Counted from the stretch's first letter, positions 9,276 through 18,280 are shown. The stretch is DNA of 64,000 bases from an uncultured Bacillota bacterium (GCA_927441425.1 CAKMKG010000005.1:221920-285919), one strand, 5' to 3'. Numbers and translations are program-made. Notes: a model not told the origin generated them from the letters alone.

Positions 9276-9298
9276 TGATATACCTCCATTCTTCCATT

Positions 9299-10657
9299 TT
9301 ATAGATCAATATATTCGAATTGAACAAGCTCAAGCGGGTCATCCACATCCACTACATGATGCAGTCGGAATTCATACGTGCGGCCTCTTGGGCAGTCAAC
9401 CGGCGAGAAAGGGAACGCGAAGCTGGGTAGCTGTGTTTTAAAATCTGCCGGATAATGTAATAAGAAAGGATTGAAAATTTTCGCGATCTGGGTCGCTCTT
9501 TCCTGGGTAGCCGCAGTCACTGTCAATAATATTCCAAGTTCTCTCGGAGCCGGTGTACCCTCTGGAACAGGACCTGCGATGACTGCATTGTATCCATATG
9601 CTTTGAAATTAAAGGAGTACTCATCCGGTGATATCCCAATTTTTGTAATATGCTTACTTACATGGTCGCTAATATTCCGGATCCACTGCTCCGGATCGAC
9701 CATAACTTTAGTGTCTGCAATTCCAACCAGGCTGATATTCTGATATCCCATCACCGAGGCGCCTTCCAGCTTCATCGTATACTGCTTTGCATGTTCAAAT
9801 TTTGTGCCTGTCACATAAACCGTATAATCATCCACCTGGGTATACACGGCATCCTCCGCGAGAATGCTGCCGGAAGGTTCGGTCAATCGAAACGGGTCAA
9901 CATTTTCATACAAGAGGTGGGCGGAAATCGTATACGGAGTACAATGAACTCCTTCCTGCAATGGCGTTACATAGAAGCCTTTCTCATCAACCACTAAAAA
10001 TACGCCATCGCCTCCGGCACCGTCGGTACACTGACTGCCGCACTCCACGGTTTTTGCTCCGTGCCAGGCCGCCGCTGTGTCGCATCCCATCATAAGCGGC
10101 ATCGCTGCAATAATACCGGTGTCTGTGGCACGGCCGCACAACACCACGTCGGCACCGTCTTTCATCGCTTGAATAAAGGGTTCCGCCCCCATCAGCGCAA
10201 CGATGTTCTCACACTCATCAAAGACTTCTTTTGTAATTTCAGGAGCACCTTCCAATGCATGGATCTTGCCCTCATCCCACTTTTTTTTCAGCATCTCCGG
10301 GTCTTGCTGTGAATACACTTTTGCGATTCGGCCTTTAAAACCCTCCTTCACAAAAATCTCCTCAACGATATCTACGCACTCATCCACTGTTGAATTTGTA
10401 CCGCTGGTACCGCAGCTTCCAACCAATACCGGAATTCCCGCCTTCATACCGCCGATTACTGCGATCCTTAGATCATGTTCCAGCATAGGTCTTGAATACT
10501 TACACTGACCGCACGCCAGTGAGGCAGGCCCGGAATCTGTAGAACCGCCGTCGATTGCGATGACATCAGGATTCATAGACATTCCTCTGTCGAAGGATTC
10601 TTGGTTGATGCCTGAGCCCAACCCTCCTGTGGGCATTAAAATTCTGCAACTTTTCAT
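9299..10657 (-). CDS. Acyclic terpene utilisation AtuA-family protein (DUF1446)
   Basis: 452 residues. The N-terminal segment (GSGINQESFDRGM, then IAIDGGSTDSGP and GSCGTSGTN) is the conserved Gly/Asp-rich nucleotide- or CoA-like binding face of the AtuA/DUF1446 family; GRATDTGIIAAMPL and DGAGGDGVFLVVDE follow. Named for a geraniol/citronellol pathway gene, the family is much wider in anaerobes, where it travels with DUF4387 and organic-acid transporters. I infer a hydratase/lyase-like role on a branched hydroxy acid or its CoA ester; this is not shown by sequence. First gene of its operon, divergent from the LysR regulator, which probably controls it. Confidence 0.85.
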   Translation of the reverse strand: MKSCRILMPTGGLGSGINQESFDRGMSMNPDVIAIDGGSTDSGPASLACGQCKYSRPMLEHDLRIAVIGGMKAGIPVLVGSCGTSGTNSTVDECVDIVEEIFVKEGFKGRIAKVYSQQDPEMLKKKWDEGKIHALEGAPEITKEVFDECENIVALMGAEPFIQAMKDGADVVLCGRATDTGIIAAMPLMMGCDTAAAWHGAKTVECGSQCTDGAGGDGVFLVVDEKGFYVTPLQEGVHCTPYTISAHLLYENVDPFRLTEPSGSILAEDAVYTQVDDYTVYVTGTKFEHAKQYTMKLEGASVMGYQNISLVGIADTKVMVDPEQWIRNISDHVSKHITKIGISPDEYSFNFKAYGYNAVIAGPVPEGTPAPRELGILLTVTAATQERATQIAKIFNPFLLHYPADFKTQLPSFAFPFSPVDCPRGRTYEFRLHHVVDVDDPLELVQFEYIDL

Positions 10658-10800
10658 AATTCAAACTCCTTTTTACGTTATCGTCTAAATAGTCTAACAG
10701 ATACGTCCTTCTCCAATAAGAAGTGATTGATCGATCATTCCTATCAGATTGTATTACTAAACAGTTATTTACATTTGGCGCCTTTTCCTATAAACTGATA

Positions 10801-10845
10801 GTAGTTATAGTATGGTAATGAAATAATCAATAGATAATTCTCTAT
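10801..10845. promoter_or_regulatory. Control region between atuA operon and LysR gene
   Basis: The 209-bp divergent spacer contains GTTATAGTATGGTAATG (10804-10820), a 12-of-17 match to ATTATAGTATTTTACTT in the minus-strand reading of the 60-bp blocks at 18221 and 30832. It lies about 50 bases before the LysR start, where LysR proteins usually bind. This links the regulator tentatively to those blocks; the match is partial. Confidence 0.4.
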
Positions 10846-10866
10846 ATAAATGCAACGGAGGCCACA

Positions 10867-11787
10867 ATGAACGACAGACAGCTCAAATATATTTTAGCCA
10901 TATCCGAAGAAGGCAATATCACAGCCGCAGCGCATAAACTCTATATCAGTCAGCCATCTCTCAGCTATCTGCTTTCTCATGTTGAAGAAGAACTGGGTAC
11001 CAAGCTGTTTGACAGAAATGTCACTCCTTTGAAGCCGACCGATGCAGGTGAATGTTATATTAAAGCGGCGAAGCAAATGCTAAGCATCCAGCGCGAATTA
11101 ATCAATCAAATCGATGACATCCGCCATCTTCGGAAAGGGCGGCTCACGATCGGGTGCAGTCCCCAGCTTTCACCATTTATATTCCCTACCTTCCTACCGA
11201 CTTTTATCAGAAATAATCCTGAAATTCAACTAACGCTTGTAGAAGAAAGCTTACCTATCCTTGAAGATCTTATGGTTTCCGGTGATCTTGAGCTGGCTTT
11301 CACAAATAAGCCCATGAACAGCAAAGCCTTCGGACAAATTCTTCTGTTTCATGAAGAACTGCTATTGATGACTCCCGCGACCTTCACCCCCAAAGCGACT
11401 TCAAAAGATGAAAAACACACGTTTCCCGTTCTGGATTTAACTTGTGTGCAGGATTGTCCTTTTGTGCTTTTTAAACCCCGCCATCACTTGAGGCAAATGA
11501 CCGACAAAATTTTCAGTGATTACGATTTCAAACCGAAAACTATTTTTGAAACAAGCAATTGGGAAACCTGCTTCCGCATGGTAAAGGAGCAAATGGCTTT
11601 CACCATTCTTCCCTATTCACCTCTGCAGAGGATTTTCTGGACTGATCATTCGATCAGGCAGTTTAGCATAGGTGGTGATTATAGCAGGCCGTTGTCCATT
11701 TACTATCGTAAAAATACGTATCATCCCGAGCTGATTGAGACCTTCATCAGTTCAACCCAGTCAATTCTAAATGAAGTGCGTGTTTAA
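10867..11787 (+). CDS. LysR-family transcriptional regulator
   Basis: 306 residues, normal LysR length. Winged helix-turn-helix at residues 1-60 (RQLKYILAISEEGNITAAAH, then LYISQPSLSYLLSHVEEELG), followed by a two-lobe periplasmic-binding-type effector domain. The start is fixed by ACGGAGG seven bases upstream. It is transcribed away from the atuA-DUF4387-CitMHS operon, the standard arrangement for a LysR regulator and its target. The neighbouring seven-gene operon, the hydrolase and the decarboxylase genes carry a shared operator-like block and may belong to its regulon. Effector unknown, probably the transported acid or a pathway intermediate. Confidence 0.92.
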   Translation: MNDRQLKYILAISEEGNITAAAHKLYISQPSLSYLLSHVEEELGTKLFDRNVTPLKPTDAGECYIKAAKQMLSIQRELINQIDDIRHLRKGRLTIGCSPQLSPFIFPTFLPTFIRNNPEIQLTLVEESLPILEDLMVSGDLELAFTNKPMNSKAFGQILLFHEELLLMTPATFTPKATSKDEKHTFPVLDLTCVQDCPFVLFKPRHHLRQMTDKIFSDYDFKPKTIFETSNWETCFRMVKEQMAFTILPYSPLQRIFWTDHSIRQFSIGGDYSRPLSIYYRKNTYHPELIETFISSTQSILNEVRV

Positions 11788-11795
11788 GAATCTGC

Positions 11796-12296
11796 TTATT
11801 TCCCACACTGATTTTTGATCAGGTTTTTTATGCCGTCATTCTTAAGAATATGAAACATGTATTCAGAAATTTGCTCACCTCTGATCTCGGTGTTGCTGGT
11901 TTCATTTTGTACTAAGCCGGTCTGAATATCTACAGATATCCGGTCACCGGATTTTACCTTTCCGCCTATTTGGGGAATTACAAGCAAGGGCAGTCCTAAA
12001 TTGATCGCGTTCCGATAAAATATGCGGGCAAAAGATTCTGCCAGGATCGCCCCCACTCCGGCACTTTTTAGCGTGATGGCGGCATGCTCCCTACTGGAGC
12101 CACAGCCAAAATTTTTCTCCGCAACAATAATATCCCCAGGCTGTACTTTCTTGACAAAATCAGGGTCAGCTCCCTCCATAGCATGCCTTGCAACCGACTC
12201 CGGATCGGTCAAATCCAGATACCGGCCTGGATAGATCTGATCTGTATCAATGTTGCTGCCAAAGACAAAGGCCTTTCCCTCAACTATTCTTTTCAT
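11796..12296 (-). CDS. LeuD-like hydro-lyase small subunit
   Basis: 166 residues. Motif GSNIDTDQIYPGRYLDL and NFGCGSSREHAAITLKSAG are the swivelling-domain signatures of isopropylmalate isomerase / homoaconitase / dimethylmalate dehydratase small subunits; GSSREHA supplies a substrate-carboxylate contact. The start at 12296 follows AAAGGGAGGGG; an upstream TTG in the same frame is less likely. It overlaps the large subunit by 17 bases. Placement after an aldolase and a D-2-hydroxyacid dehydrogenase, with no leuA/leuB nearby, argues for a catabolic hydro-lyase rather than leucine synthesis. Confidence 0.9.
   Translation of the reverse strand: MKRIVEGKAFVFGSNIDTDQIYPGRYLDLTDPESVARHAMEGADPDFVKKVQPGDIIVAEKNFGCGSSREHAAITLKSAGVGAILAESFARIFYRNAINLGLPLLVIPQIGGKVKSGDRISVDIQTGLVQNETSNTEIRGEQISEYMFHILKNDGIKNLIKNQCGK
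11808..11829 (+). terminator. Weak terminator for the LysR gene
   Basis: CTGAT-TTTTG-ATCAG followed by GTTTTTT on the plus strand, 20 bases after the LysR stop. It lies within the 3' coding end of the convergent leuD-like gene. The stem is only 5 bp. Confidence 0.35.
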
Positions 12297-13563
12297 CTTG
12301 CCCCTCCCTTTCAATCAGATATCTCGCTGGGTCTGTGATATAACCGTTCAAAGCAGCTGCAGCCACACTGGCTGGAGATGCCAGAAAAATTTCTGCTTTC
12401 CCGTGACCCATTCGGCCGGGGAAATTACGGTTTGAAGCCGTGATACAGACTTCACCTTCCGCAATCATCCCTTCATGGGTTCCCAGACAAGCCGCACAAC
12501 CGGGCGTGACCAGTGTCGCCCCCGCTTCAACAAGGGTCTGTATATATCCCTTTTCCATCGCCTCCATGAGGACTTGGGAAGACGCCGGGACAACAAGAAA
12601 ACGCGTTAAGGGATTAATCTTACTGTCTTTTAAAATGTGTGCCGCAACAGCTAAATCCTCGACTCTCCCACCTGTACAGGTTCCTAAAAACGCCTGATGA
12701 ACGGCTTCTCCTTCATAATCACTGAGTGGGAAAACATTATCCACGCTGTGTGGGGCGGCAATCTGTGGATAGAGATCTGTAACGTCAAAGGTTAAATCTG
12801 CACTGTATTGAAAATCCGAATCTGTTTCGAAAACCTCATAATCGGTTACCTTATTCCCCTCAAGAAAAGCAAAGGTTACTTCATCCGGCTGGATATAGCA
12901 AGTTTTCGCACCCATCTCGGTGGTCATATTGCATAAAGCCATACGTTCCGATATGCTGAATTGCTTTAATAATGTGCCTGTAAAATCCACCCCTTTGTAA
13001 ACAGCATAATCGGATCCCAGCTTTCCAATGATGGATAAAATCACATCCTTGGCATAAACGCCTGGTCTAAGCTGGCCTTCAAGATTGATCCGAATTACTT
13101 CGGGTACGCGAAACCACAAAGATCCTGTCCGCAGGATGATCGCCAGATCCGTTGCCCCTACGCCTGTTCCGAAAGCACCGAAAGCACCATGGGTGGTCGT
13201 ATGAGAGTCAGTGATCACGATCAATTGACCGGGCTTTGAAAAACCCTTATCAGCCATAATCTGATGGCAGACACCTTGATTGATATCCATTAATTTATCA
13301 ATACCCTGCTCACGGCAAAATTCACGGAACTGCTTTTGATTGTCGGCCTGCATAACCGTGGAAGCCGGAGCATAATGATCAAGGAAAACAATGGTTTTAT
13401 CCGGTGCATAAACCTTTTCTCCATCCATTTCATAAAAGGATCGAATGGTTTGCAGGTAAAGGTCGTTGATACCGGCCATATCAATCTGACAGTTTACGAT
13501 CTCGCCGGCACTGACGGATTCTTTATTTGCCGCTTTGGCAAGTATTTTCTCAAGAGCGTGCAT
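12280..13563 (-). CDS. LeuC-like hydro-lyase large subunit (4Fe-4S)
   Basis: 427 residues, the shorter archaeal/clostridial LeuC-type. ITDSHTTTHGAFGAFGTGVG is the substrate/cluster motif; the three cluster cysteines are expected in FLGTCTGGR (one) and VTPGCAACLGTHEG (two). ASNRNFPGRMG near the C-terminus contributes active-site Arg/Ser. Family members dehydrate/rehydrate isopropylmalate, homocitrate, citramalate or 2,3-dimethylmalate. With the LeuD-like partner it should isomerise or dehydrate a 2- or 3-hydroxy dicarboxylate, but the substrate is not visible. Good AAGGAAGG ribosome binding site; sixth gene of the seven-gene operon. Confidence 0.9.
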   Translation of the reverse strand: MHALEKILAKAANKESVSAGEIVNCQIDMAGINDLYLQTIRSFYEMDGEKVYAPDKTIVFLDHYAPASTVMQADNQKQFREFCREQGIDKLMDINQGVCHQIMADKGFSKPGQLIVITDSHTTTHGAFGAFGTGVGATDLAIILRTGSLWFRVPEVIRINLEGQLRPGVYAKDVILSIIGKLGSDYAVYKGVDFTGTLLKQFSISERMALCNMTTEMGAKTCYIQPDEVTFAFLEGNKVTDYEVFETDSDFQYSADLTFDVTDLYPQIAAPHSVDNVFPLSDYEGEAVHQAFLGTCTGGRVEDLAVAAHILKDSKINPLTRFLVVPASSQVLMEAMEKGYIQTLVEAGATLVTPGCAACLGTHEGMIAEGEVCITASNRNFPGRMGHGKAEIFLASPASVAAAALNGYITDPARYLIEREGQDEKNS

Positions 13564-13579
13564 GTATTTCCTTCCTTTC

Positions 13580-14566
13580 TTATTTGTTTAAAACCTCACG
13601 GTTTACAATTCCGATGGGCGTCTTGCCTTCCATAATATCCAAAACATTCTGCGCTGCCATGATCGACATTCCCCGCCGTGCATCCGGCGTCGCCGTGCCG
13701 ATATGCGGTGTCATCACCACATTATCAAGCTTGAAAAGCTCCGGGCTTACATATGGCTCATTTTCAAATACATCCAATCCCGCTCCCCAGATAGTACGCG
13801 TTCTTAATGCTTCCGTCAAAGCCTGTTCATCTATGACCGGACCACGGGAAGTATTGATTAGGATTGAGGTCGGTTTCATCATGGAGAGTTCCTTTGTACT
13901 GATCATGTGGCGGGTTTCCGGTGTCAGCGGCGTATGGATGGAAATAAAATCCGCTTCCGTCAGGAGTGTTTCCAACGGGACTTGCTTTGCTCCCAATTCT
14001 CTCTCCATTTCCGCATTGGGACGGCTGTCGGAATAGATGATGTCCATACTGAATCCAACGGCTCTCTTTGCCACAGTCTTGCCAACTTGACCTGCCCCAA
14101 TAATACCCAAGGTTTTTCCGGTAAAATCACGGCCTAAGAAAAATGACGGGGTCCAGCCCCAGGGTTCTCCGTTTCGGATCAATCGATCCCCTTCCGCCAC
14201 ACGCCGGGCCACACTGAACATAAGTGCCCAGGCAATATCCGCAGTGGCGTTGTTCACAGCAATCGGCGTATTAGTAACTGCGATTCCCTTTTTTGTAGCA
14301 GCCTCAACGTCAATATTATTAAAACCGGCGGCATAGTTGGAGATTACTCTCAATTGAGGCCCTGCCGCATTCATAACCGCTTCATCTACCTTAACCCGGG
14401 AATCCGTCACAAGGGCAGTAATCCCCTCCACCTTTTTCAAAAATTCCTCTTTGCTTTCCAAAACCTCATTGGGATTTGATTTTACATGAAACAACGGCTC
14501 CAGCATCTGCTCGATCGGTTCCGGCAGCTTTCTGGCAATATAAAGCTTTGCTTTCTCTGACATCAT
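13580..14566 (-). CDS. D-2-hydroxyacid dehydrogenase (glyoxylate/hydroxypyruvate reductase type)
   Basis: 328 residues. NAD(P)-binding motif GIIGAGQVGKTVAKRA at about 148-163; catalytic Arg in NTSRGPVIDEQAL (about 240), Glu in DVFENEPYVSPEL and His in TPHIGTATPDAR (about 290). SNYAAGFNNIDVEAA is the substrate-domain signature of the GyaR/GRHPR branch. It reduces or oxidises a D-2-hydroxy acid; in this operon, next to transketolase subunits and an RraA aldolase, hydroxypyruvate/glycerate or a branched 2-oxo acid are plausible partners (inference). Starts two bases after the transketolase C gene, with GAGGAG overlapping that gene's end. Confidence 0.9.
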   Translation of the reverse strand: MMSEKAKLYIARKLPEPIEQMLEPLFHVKSNPNEVLESKEEFLKKVEGITALVTDSRVKVDEAVMNAAGPQLRVISNYAAGFNNIDVEAATKKGIAVTNTPIAVNNATADIAWALMFSVARRVAEGDRLIRNGEPWGWTPSFFLGRDFTGKTLGIIGAGQVGKTVAKRAVGFSMDIIYSDSRPNAEMERELGAKQVPLETLLTEADFISIHTPLTPETRHMISTKELSMMKPTSILINTSRGPVIDEQALTEALRTRTIWGAGLDVFENEPYVSPELFKLDNVVMTPHIGTATPDARRGMSIMAAQNVLDIMEGKTPIGIVNREVLNK

Positions 14567-14568
14567 GC

Positions 14569-15564
14569 TTACTCCTCTCTGTTTACTGCATTCTTCTTCA
14601 TTTTCAGAACCTCCCTGACCGCGTCGGCTACGTTAACGCTGGTCAATCCAAATTCCTTCATCAATACATCAGGATCTCCTGATTCCCCAAACCGGTCATA
14701 AACACCCACCATTTTTGCCGGCACCGGACAGCTTTGCGCCAGCAGCTCGAGAACAGCACTTCCCATTCCTCCGGCGACCTGATGCTCTTCGGCCGTTACC
14801 ACAGCGCCAGTTACTCTGGCGGCTTCAATGAGTGTTTTTGCGTCTAAAGGCTTTACCGTGTGATTATTGATTACCATCGCCCGGATTCCCTCTTTCGCCA
14901 GCTCCTCCGCTGCCACCAGGCTTTCATAGACCATGACTCCGCATGCGATGATGGCAACGTCTGTTCCTTCGCGAACACAGTAAGCCTCACCCAATTCGAA
15001 GGGAGTGTCCTCATTGGTGATAGACGGCACTTTTTCTCTCCCGAACCGAATATAAACCGGTCCATAGATTTCTGCCGCAGCAAGGGTCGCCTTTTTGGTT
15101 TCATTGGAATCCGCAGGCACAACCACTTTCATATTTGGTAAGCACCTCATTATTGATATTTCTTCTAAGGCCTGATGGGTCGCTCCGTCCGGACCTACTG
15201 AGATGCCGCCATGCGCACCGCCCAGCTTTACATTGAGGTTTGCATAACAGACAGTCGTTCGGATTTGATCCCAGGCTCTTCCTGCTAAAAACACGCCGTA
15301 ATTAGTTACGAAAGGAACCTTTCCTGTCAGGCTAAGCCCTGCTGCAATCCCTACCTGATTTTGTTCCGCGATGCCGATGCTGATAAACCGATCCAGATAT
15401 TGATCTCTAAACCAGTCCACCCTTACCGATGCGGTGATGTCCGCACCCAGCGCCACCACATTTGGGTTCTTTGCACCTGATTCTACTAACCCCTCACCAT
15501 ATCCGTCACGGGTAGGTTTTTTCTGTATATTATTGAAATCAAGCTTTAGATCAACCATTCTCAT
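14569..15564 (-). CDS. Transketolase C-terminal subunit (pyrimidine + C domains)
   Basis: 331 residues, about half a full transketolase. It contains SIGIAEQNQVGIAAGLSLTG, with the Glu that activates thiamine diphosphate, and THQALEEISIMRCLPNM of the pyrimidine domain, followed by the transketolase C domain. It overlaps the N-terminal subunit by four bases (ATGA), so the two are translationally coupled and should form an alpha2beta2 enzyme. Split transketolases in catabolic operons often act on unusual sugars or keto acids rather than in the pentose pathway. Here the neighbours handle organic acids, so the two-carbon donor may be hydroxypyruvate (inference). Confidence 0.92.
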   Translation of the reverse strand: MRMVDLKLDFNNIQKKPTRDGYGEGLVESGAKNPNVVALGADITASVRVDWFRDQYLDRFISIGIAEQNQVGIAAGLSLTGKVPFVTNYGVFLAGRAWDQIRTTVCYANLNVKLGGAHGGISVGPDGATHQALEEISIMRCLPNMKVVVPADSNETKKATLAAAEIYGPVYIRFGREKVPSITNEDTPFELGEAYCVREGTDVAIIACGVMVYESLVAAEELAKEGIRAMVINNHTVKPLDAKTLIEAARVTGAVVTAEEHQVAGGMGSAVLELLAQSCPVPAKMVGVYDRFGESGDPDVLMKEFGLTSVNVADAVREVLKMKKNAVNREE

Positions 15565-16406
15565 TTTGTGTCCACTCCCCTCTTGATTTCAAGTCCGGTT
15601 AAGGCCTCTTCAAGCTGTGCATGATTGGGTGCTGCTCCGTGCCAGGCAGCGGAATTTTCCATAAAGGAAACGCCCTTGCCCTTTACTGTATTCGCGATGA
15701 TAACCGTCGGCTTTCCCTTATGTGCTTCAGCCTGTTTAAAGGCTTCTTCCACTTTTAACACATCATGTCCGTCTACTTCAATCACGTTCCAATTAAAGGC
15801 GAGCCATTTATCCTTGCACGGATTGATCGTCATCACCTCATCCACTGCTCCGTCGATCTGCATTCCGTTATAGTCCACGATACCGCAAAGGTGATCTAGC
15901 TTATAATGCCCCGCTGCCATAGCCGCCTCCCAGATTTGCCCCTCCTGGATTTCACCGTCTCCCATGAGACAATAGACGCGAAAATCTTCTTGATTCATTC
16001 TGCCTCCAAGGGCGATGCCTGTTGCTATGGAAAGCCCCTGGCCGAGAGATCCTCCCGATACTTCCACCCCGGGCGTTTTGTTCATACAGGGATGCCCTTG
16101 TAGCATGGAACCGTACTTCCTCAGGCCGTTCAGCTCATCCTCGTGGAAATATCCGCAATCTGCCAAAACAGCATATAAAGCTGGGCAAATATGGCCTTTG
16201 GACAGTATCAGCCGGTCTCTTTCCTTCCAATGTGGATTCTCGGGATCATGCTGCAAGACATTGTTGTAAAGTACTCCCAAAATATCAATTGCTGACAAGG
16301 ATCCGCCCGGATGTCCGGACCCTGCCTTTGAAAGCATTTTTAAAATATTAATCCGAAGCCATCTCGATTTCTCTAATAGCTGTTCTTCGTTTAAATTACT
16401 TCGCAT
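15561..16406 (-). CDS. Transketolase N-terminal subunit (ThDP pyrophosphate domain)
   Basis: 281 residues. GHPGGSLSAIDILGVLY and the thiamine-diphosphate Mg2+ motif GDGEIQEGQIWEAAMAAG...N (G-D-G then N about 30 residues later in VDYNGMQIDG) are intact, as is HGAAPNH at the C-terminus. GGAGGAG ribosome binding site. It overlaps the upstream RraA-like gene by 11 bases and the downstream C subunit by four. Together the two cover the length of a normal transketolase (about 610 residues). Confidence 0.92.
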   Translation of the reverse strand: MRSNLNEEQLLEKSRWLRINILKMLSKAGSGHPGGSLSAIDILGVLYNNVLQHDPENPHWKERDRLILSKGHICPALYAVLADCGYFHEDELNGLRKYGSMLQGHPCMNKTPGVEVSGGSLGQGLSIATGIALGGRMNQEDFRVYCLMGDGEIQEGQIWEAAMAAGHYKLDHLCGIVDYNGMQIDGAVDEVMTINPCKDKWLAFNWNVIEVDGHDVLKVEEAFKQAEAHKGKPTVIIANTVKGKGVSFMENSAAWHGAAPNHAQLEEALTGLEIKRGVDTK

Positions 16407-17121
16407 GGATCTCCTCCCTTACATTGACCATTTGTCCCCGCCATTGCCGCAATTGATCCACCATGGGTTTTTGTTCCGTTTCAATCGCCTTGCGGCAGGG
16501 GTCCAGCACAAACAGCTCAGCATTAGTTACCCTGCGGCAAGCCTCGGCTAATCTTGGCGCGACCTCCGACGGGACAACCACAGCTCCGTGCCGGTCCGCA
16601 TGAATCAGGTCCCCCGGATGGATCAGCAGTCCGCAGATTTCAACGGATGTGTTCCGTTCAACAAGATGTGACTCTGCCCGTGCAACCATCATTTCAGTGG
16701 AAAAGAAATAAAACCCCAAGGAATCCACTTCATTGATATCCCTTATACCGCCCTGGGTCAGAGTTCCAACGGCGCCTAACGCTTTAAATGTGGTTGCCTG
16801 GACCTCTCCCCAAAAGGATCCGATGGGCCGTTCGTCAATATCCTGAAGTACCGCAACGGTAGGTTCCTCAATATCCCGCACATCACGAAAATAGGCAAAC
16901 ATCATCTCTTTCTGCTCTTCCGTCGGCTTTTCCCAGCCCGAAATCTTCGCAGTTACGGCATAGCCTACCATCGCCTTGCTGTCGGAAGTGCGCAGCACCA
17001 TACCGGGATAACAAAATCCTGCAGTATTCGGACGGATTTTAAATCCTTCCAAAGCATTACAAACAGTAGGAGTATCATACTCTCTTAACTTATTTAGCTG
17101 TTCTTTGTTTAAACGCTCCAT
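16396..17121 (-). CDS. RraA-like / HMG-aldolase family protein
   Basis: 241 residues. DTPTVCNALE near the N-terminus, TQGGIRDINEV and HPGDLIHADRHGAVVVPSEVA are the signature of the RraA / 4-hydroxy-4-methyl-2-oxoglutarate aldolase family; the Arg-Asp of GGIRD binds the divalent metal and substrate pyruvate moiety. Enzymes of this group cleave HMG or 4-carboxy-4-hydroxy-2-oxoadipate to pyruvate plus a 2-oxo acid and decarboxylate oxaloacetate. The longer N-terminus and metabolic setting favour a catabolic aldolase/decarboxylase over the RNase E inhibitor role. GGAGGT ribosome binding site. Second gene of the operon headed by the AEC permease. Confidence 0.85.
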   Translation of the reverse strand: MERLNKEQLNKLREYDTPTVCNALEGFKIRPNTAGFCYPGMVLRTSDSKAMVGYAVTAKISGWEKPTEEQKEMMFAYFRDVRDIEEPTVAVLQDIDERPIGSFWGEVQATTFKALGAVGTLTQGGIRDINEVDSLGFYFFSTEMMVARAESHLVERNTSVEICGLLIHPGDLIHADRHGAVVVPSEVAPRLAEACRRVTNAELFVLDPCRKAIETEQKPMVDQLRQWRGQMVNVREEIHAK

Positions 17122-17176
17122 AATAAACCTCCTGATTATGTCAGATAACCTAAGCGAGTTTTCATCCTGCTATTTT

Positions 17177-18139
17177 TTAGACAGGATATAAAATTCCGGC
17201 AATATAGATCACAAATGTCAGTGTGATCATACTGAAAATGGTTGATGAAACAACCGCTTGAATCGCGTAATTTTGATTATTATTGTATTCCATTGCAATG
17301 AGTGCTGTATTGATTCCTGTAGGAACAGAGTAGGCAATCAGTATTGTCTGTGCCGTTATCCCTGTGAATCCAAAAAGATAGATAAACAGTATCGCAAGAG
17401 CCGGTCCGATGACCAAGCGTATGAAGGAAGAAAGATATACGTTAACATCCTTAAAATCAAACTTGATTTTAGCCAACTGAATCCCCAGTGCGATGAGTGC
17501 TATTGCGACAAGTCCGTTTTTTAAGTGAATCAATACAGGCCATATTGGAGTGATTGTCATATCGAAATTTATCGCTTTCATGATCAGAACGAGGATAATT
17601 GCAGGGATAACAGGCAGTTTTAGAGTTCTGATGATCGACTTCTTAAGATTCGTTGTGGCCCTACCGCCGATATAGAACCCAATCGTATTGCTGGTAACGT
17701 TATTAAAAACCAAAATCATAACAAGGGCTGCAAGCGCATCATTTAAGTAAGGAGTTTTTTCTCCTACGATAAATGGCGCGGAACTGAATACGATCGTGAT
17801 GAGAGCCAAGCCAATATTTCCGGTATTATTAAACATAATCGAGTTTGCAAAAGCATCTGACAAACCTGCCTCATGTTTTCGAATTCTGCTTATAATTTTA
17901 GCTAGAATAAAGCTGCTGAGCAGATAAGCTGCAGAGAACAAAAGGATTTTTACCATATCAAAATCTAAGTCGACTGTAAAGAGATTCACAAATACAAATG
18001 CAGGCACAAGTAAATAAATAACAATTTTACTGAGTGTAATCACACTTAGCTCAAAGTTCTTGCCTAATGCAAAGCCAAGTGCGATCATGATGAAAAGAGG
18101 CATTATGCTATTTACAAGTATGTATAAGAACGTATTCAT
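17177..18139 (-). CDS. AEC-family permease (auxin efflux carrier type)
   Basis: 320 residues, ten predicted membrane helices in two groups of five around a central loop. It opens with NSIMPLFIMIALGFALGKN, and the second bundle contains AYSVPTGINTALIAMEYNN, typical of AEC transporters such as the malate/malonate permeases MleP and MdcF. Likely an organic-acid uptake or exchange carrier for the substrate of the downstream enzymes. First gene of a seven-gene operon (AEC, RraA, transketolase N, transketolase C, D-2-hydroxyacid dehydrogenase, LeuC-like, LeuD-like); the 60-bp regulatory block at 18221-18280 lies just upstream. Confidence 0.9.
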   Translation of the reverse strand: MNTFLYILVNSIMPLFIMIALGFALGKNFELSVITLSKIVIYLLVPAFVFVNLFTVDLDFDMVKILLFSAAYLLSSFILAKIISRIRKHEAGLSDAFANSIMFNNTGNIGLALITIVFSSAPFIVGEKTPYLNDALAALVMILVFNNVTSNTIGFYIGGRATTNLKKSIIRTLKLPVIPAIILVLIMKAINFDMTITPIWPVLIHLKNGLVAIALIALGIQLAKIKFDFKDVNVYLSSFIRLVIGPALAILFIYLFGFTGITAQTILIAYSVPTGINTALIAMEYNNNQNYAIQAVVSSTIFSMITLTFVIYIAGILYPV

Positions 18140-18220
18140 TCAATCATAATCCTTTGTCAGAAGCCTATAAAAACAGTGCCTTTTGAGTGAAAACGGTTGT
18201 GTGCAGGTATTGTATGATAT

Positions 18221-18280
18221 AAATATAGCCTCTGATTTAAAATAAGTAAAATACTATAATACTTATTAGCATCATAGACA
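18221..18280 (-). promoter_or_regulatory. 60-bp regulatory block, copy A (AEC operon)
   Basis: Begins AAATATAGCCTCTG on the plus strand, contains the perfect dyad ATAAGTA-N11-TACTTAT (18242-18266) and ends CATAGACA. The block aligns without gaps to copies B (19370) and C (30832). It starts about 80 bases before the AEC start codon. A 7-bp dyad with an 11-bp spacer resembles LysR-type operators. Confidence 0.7.
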
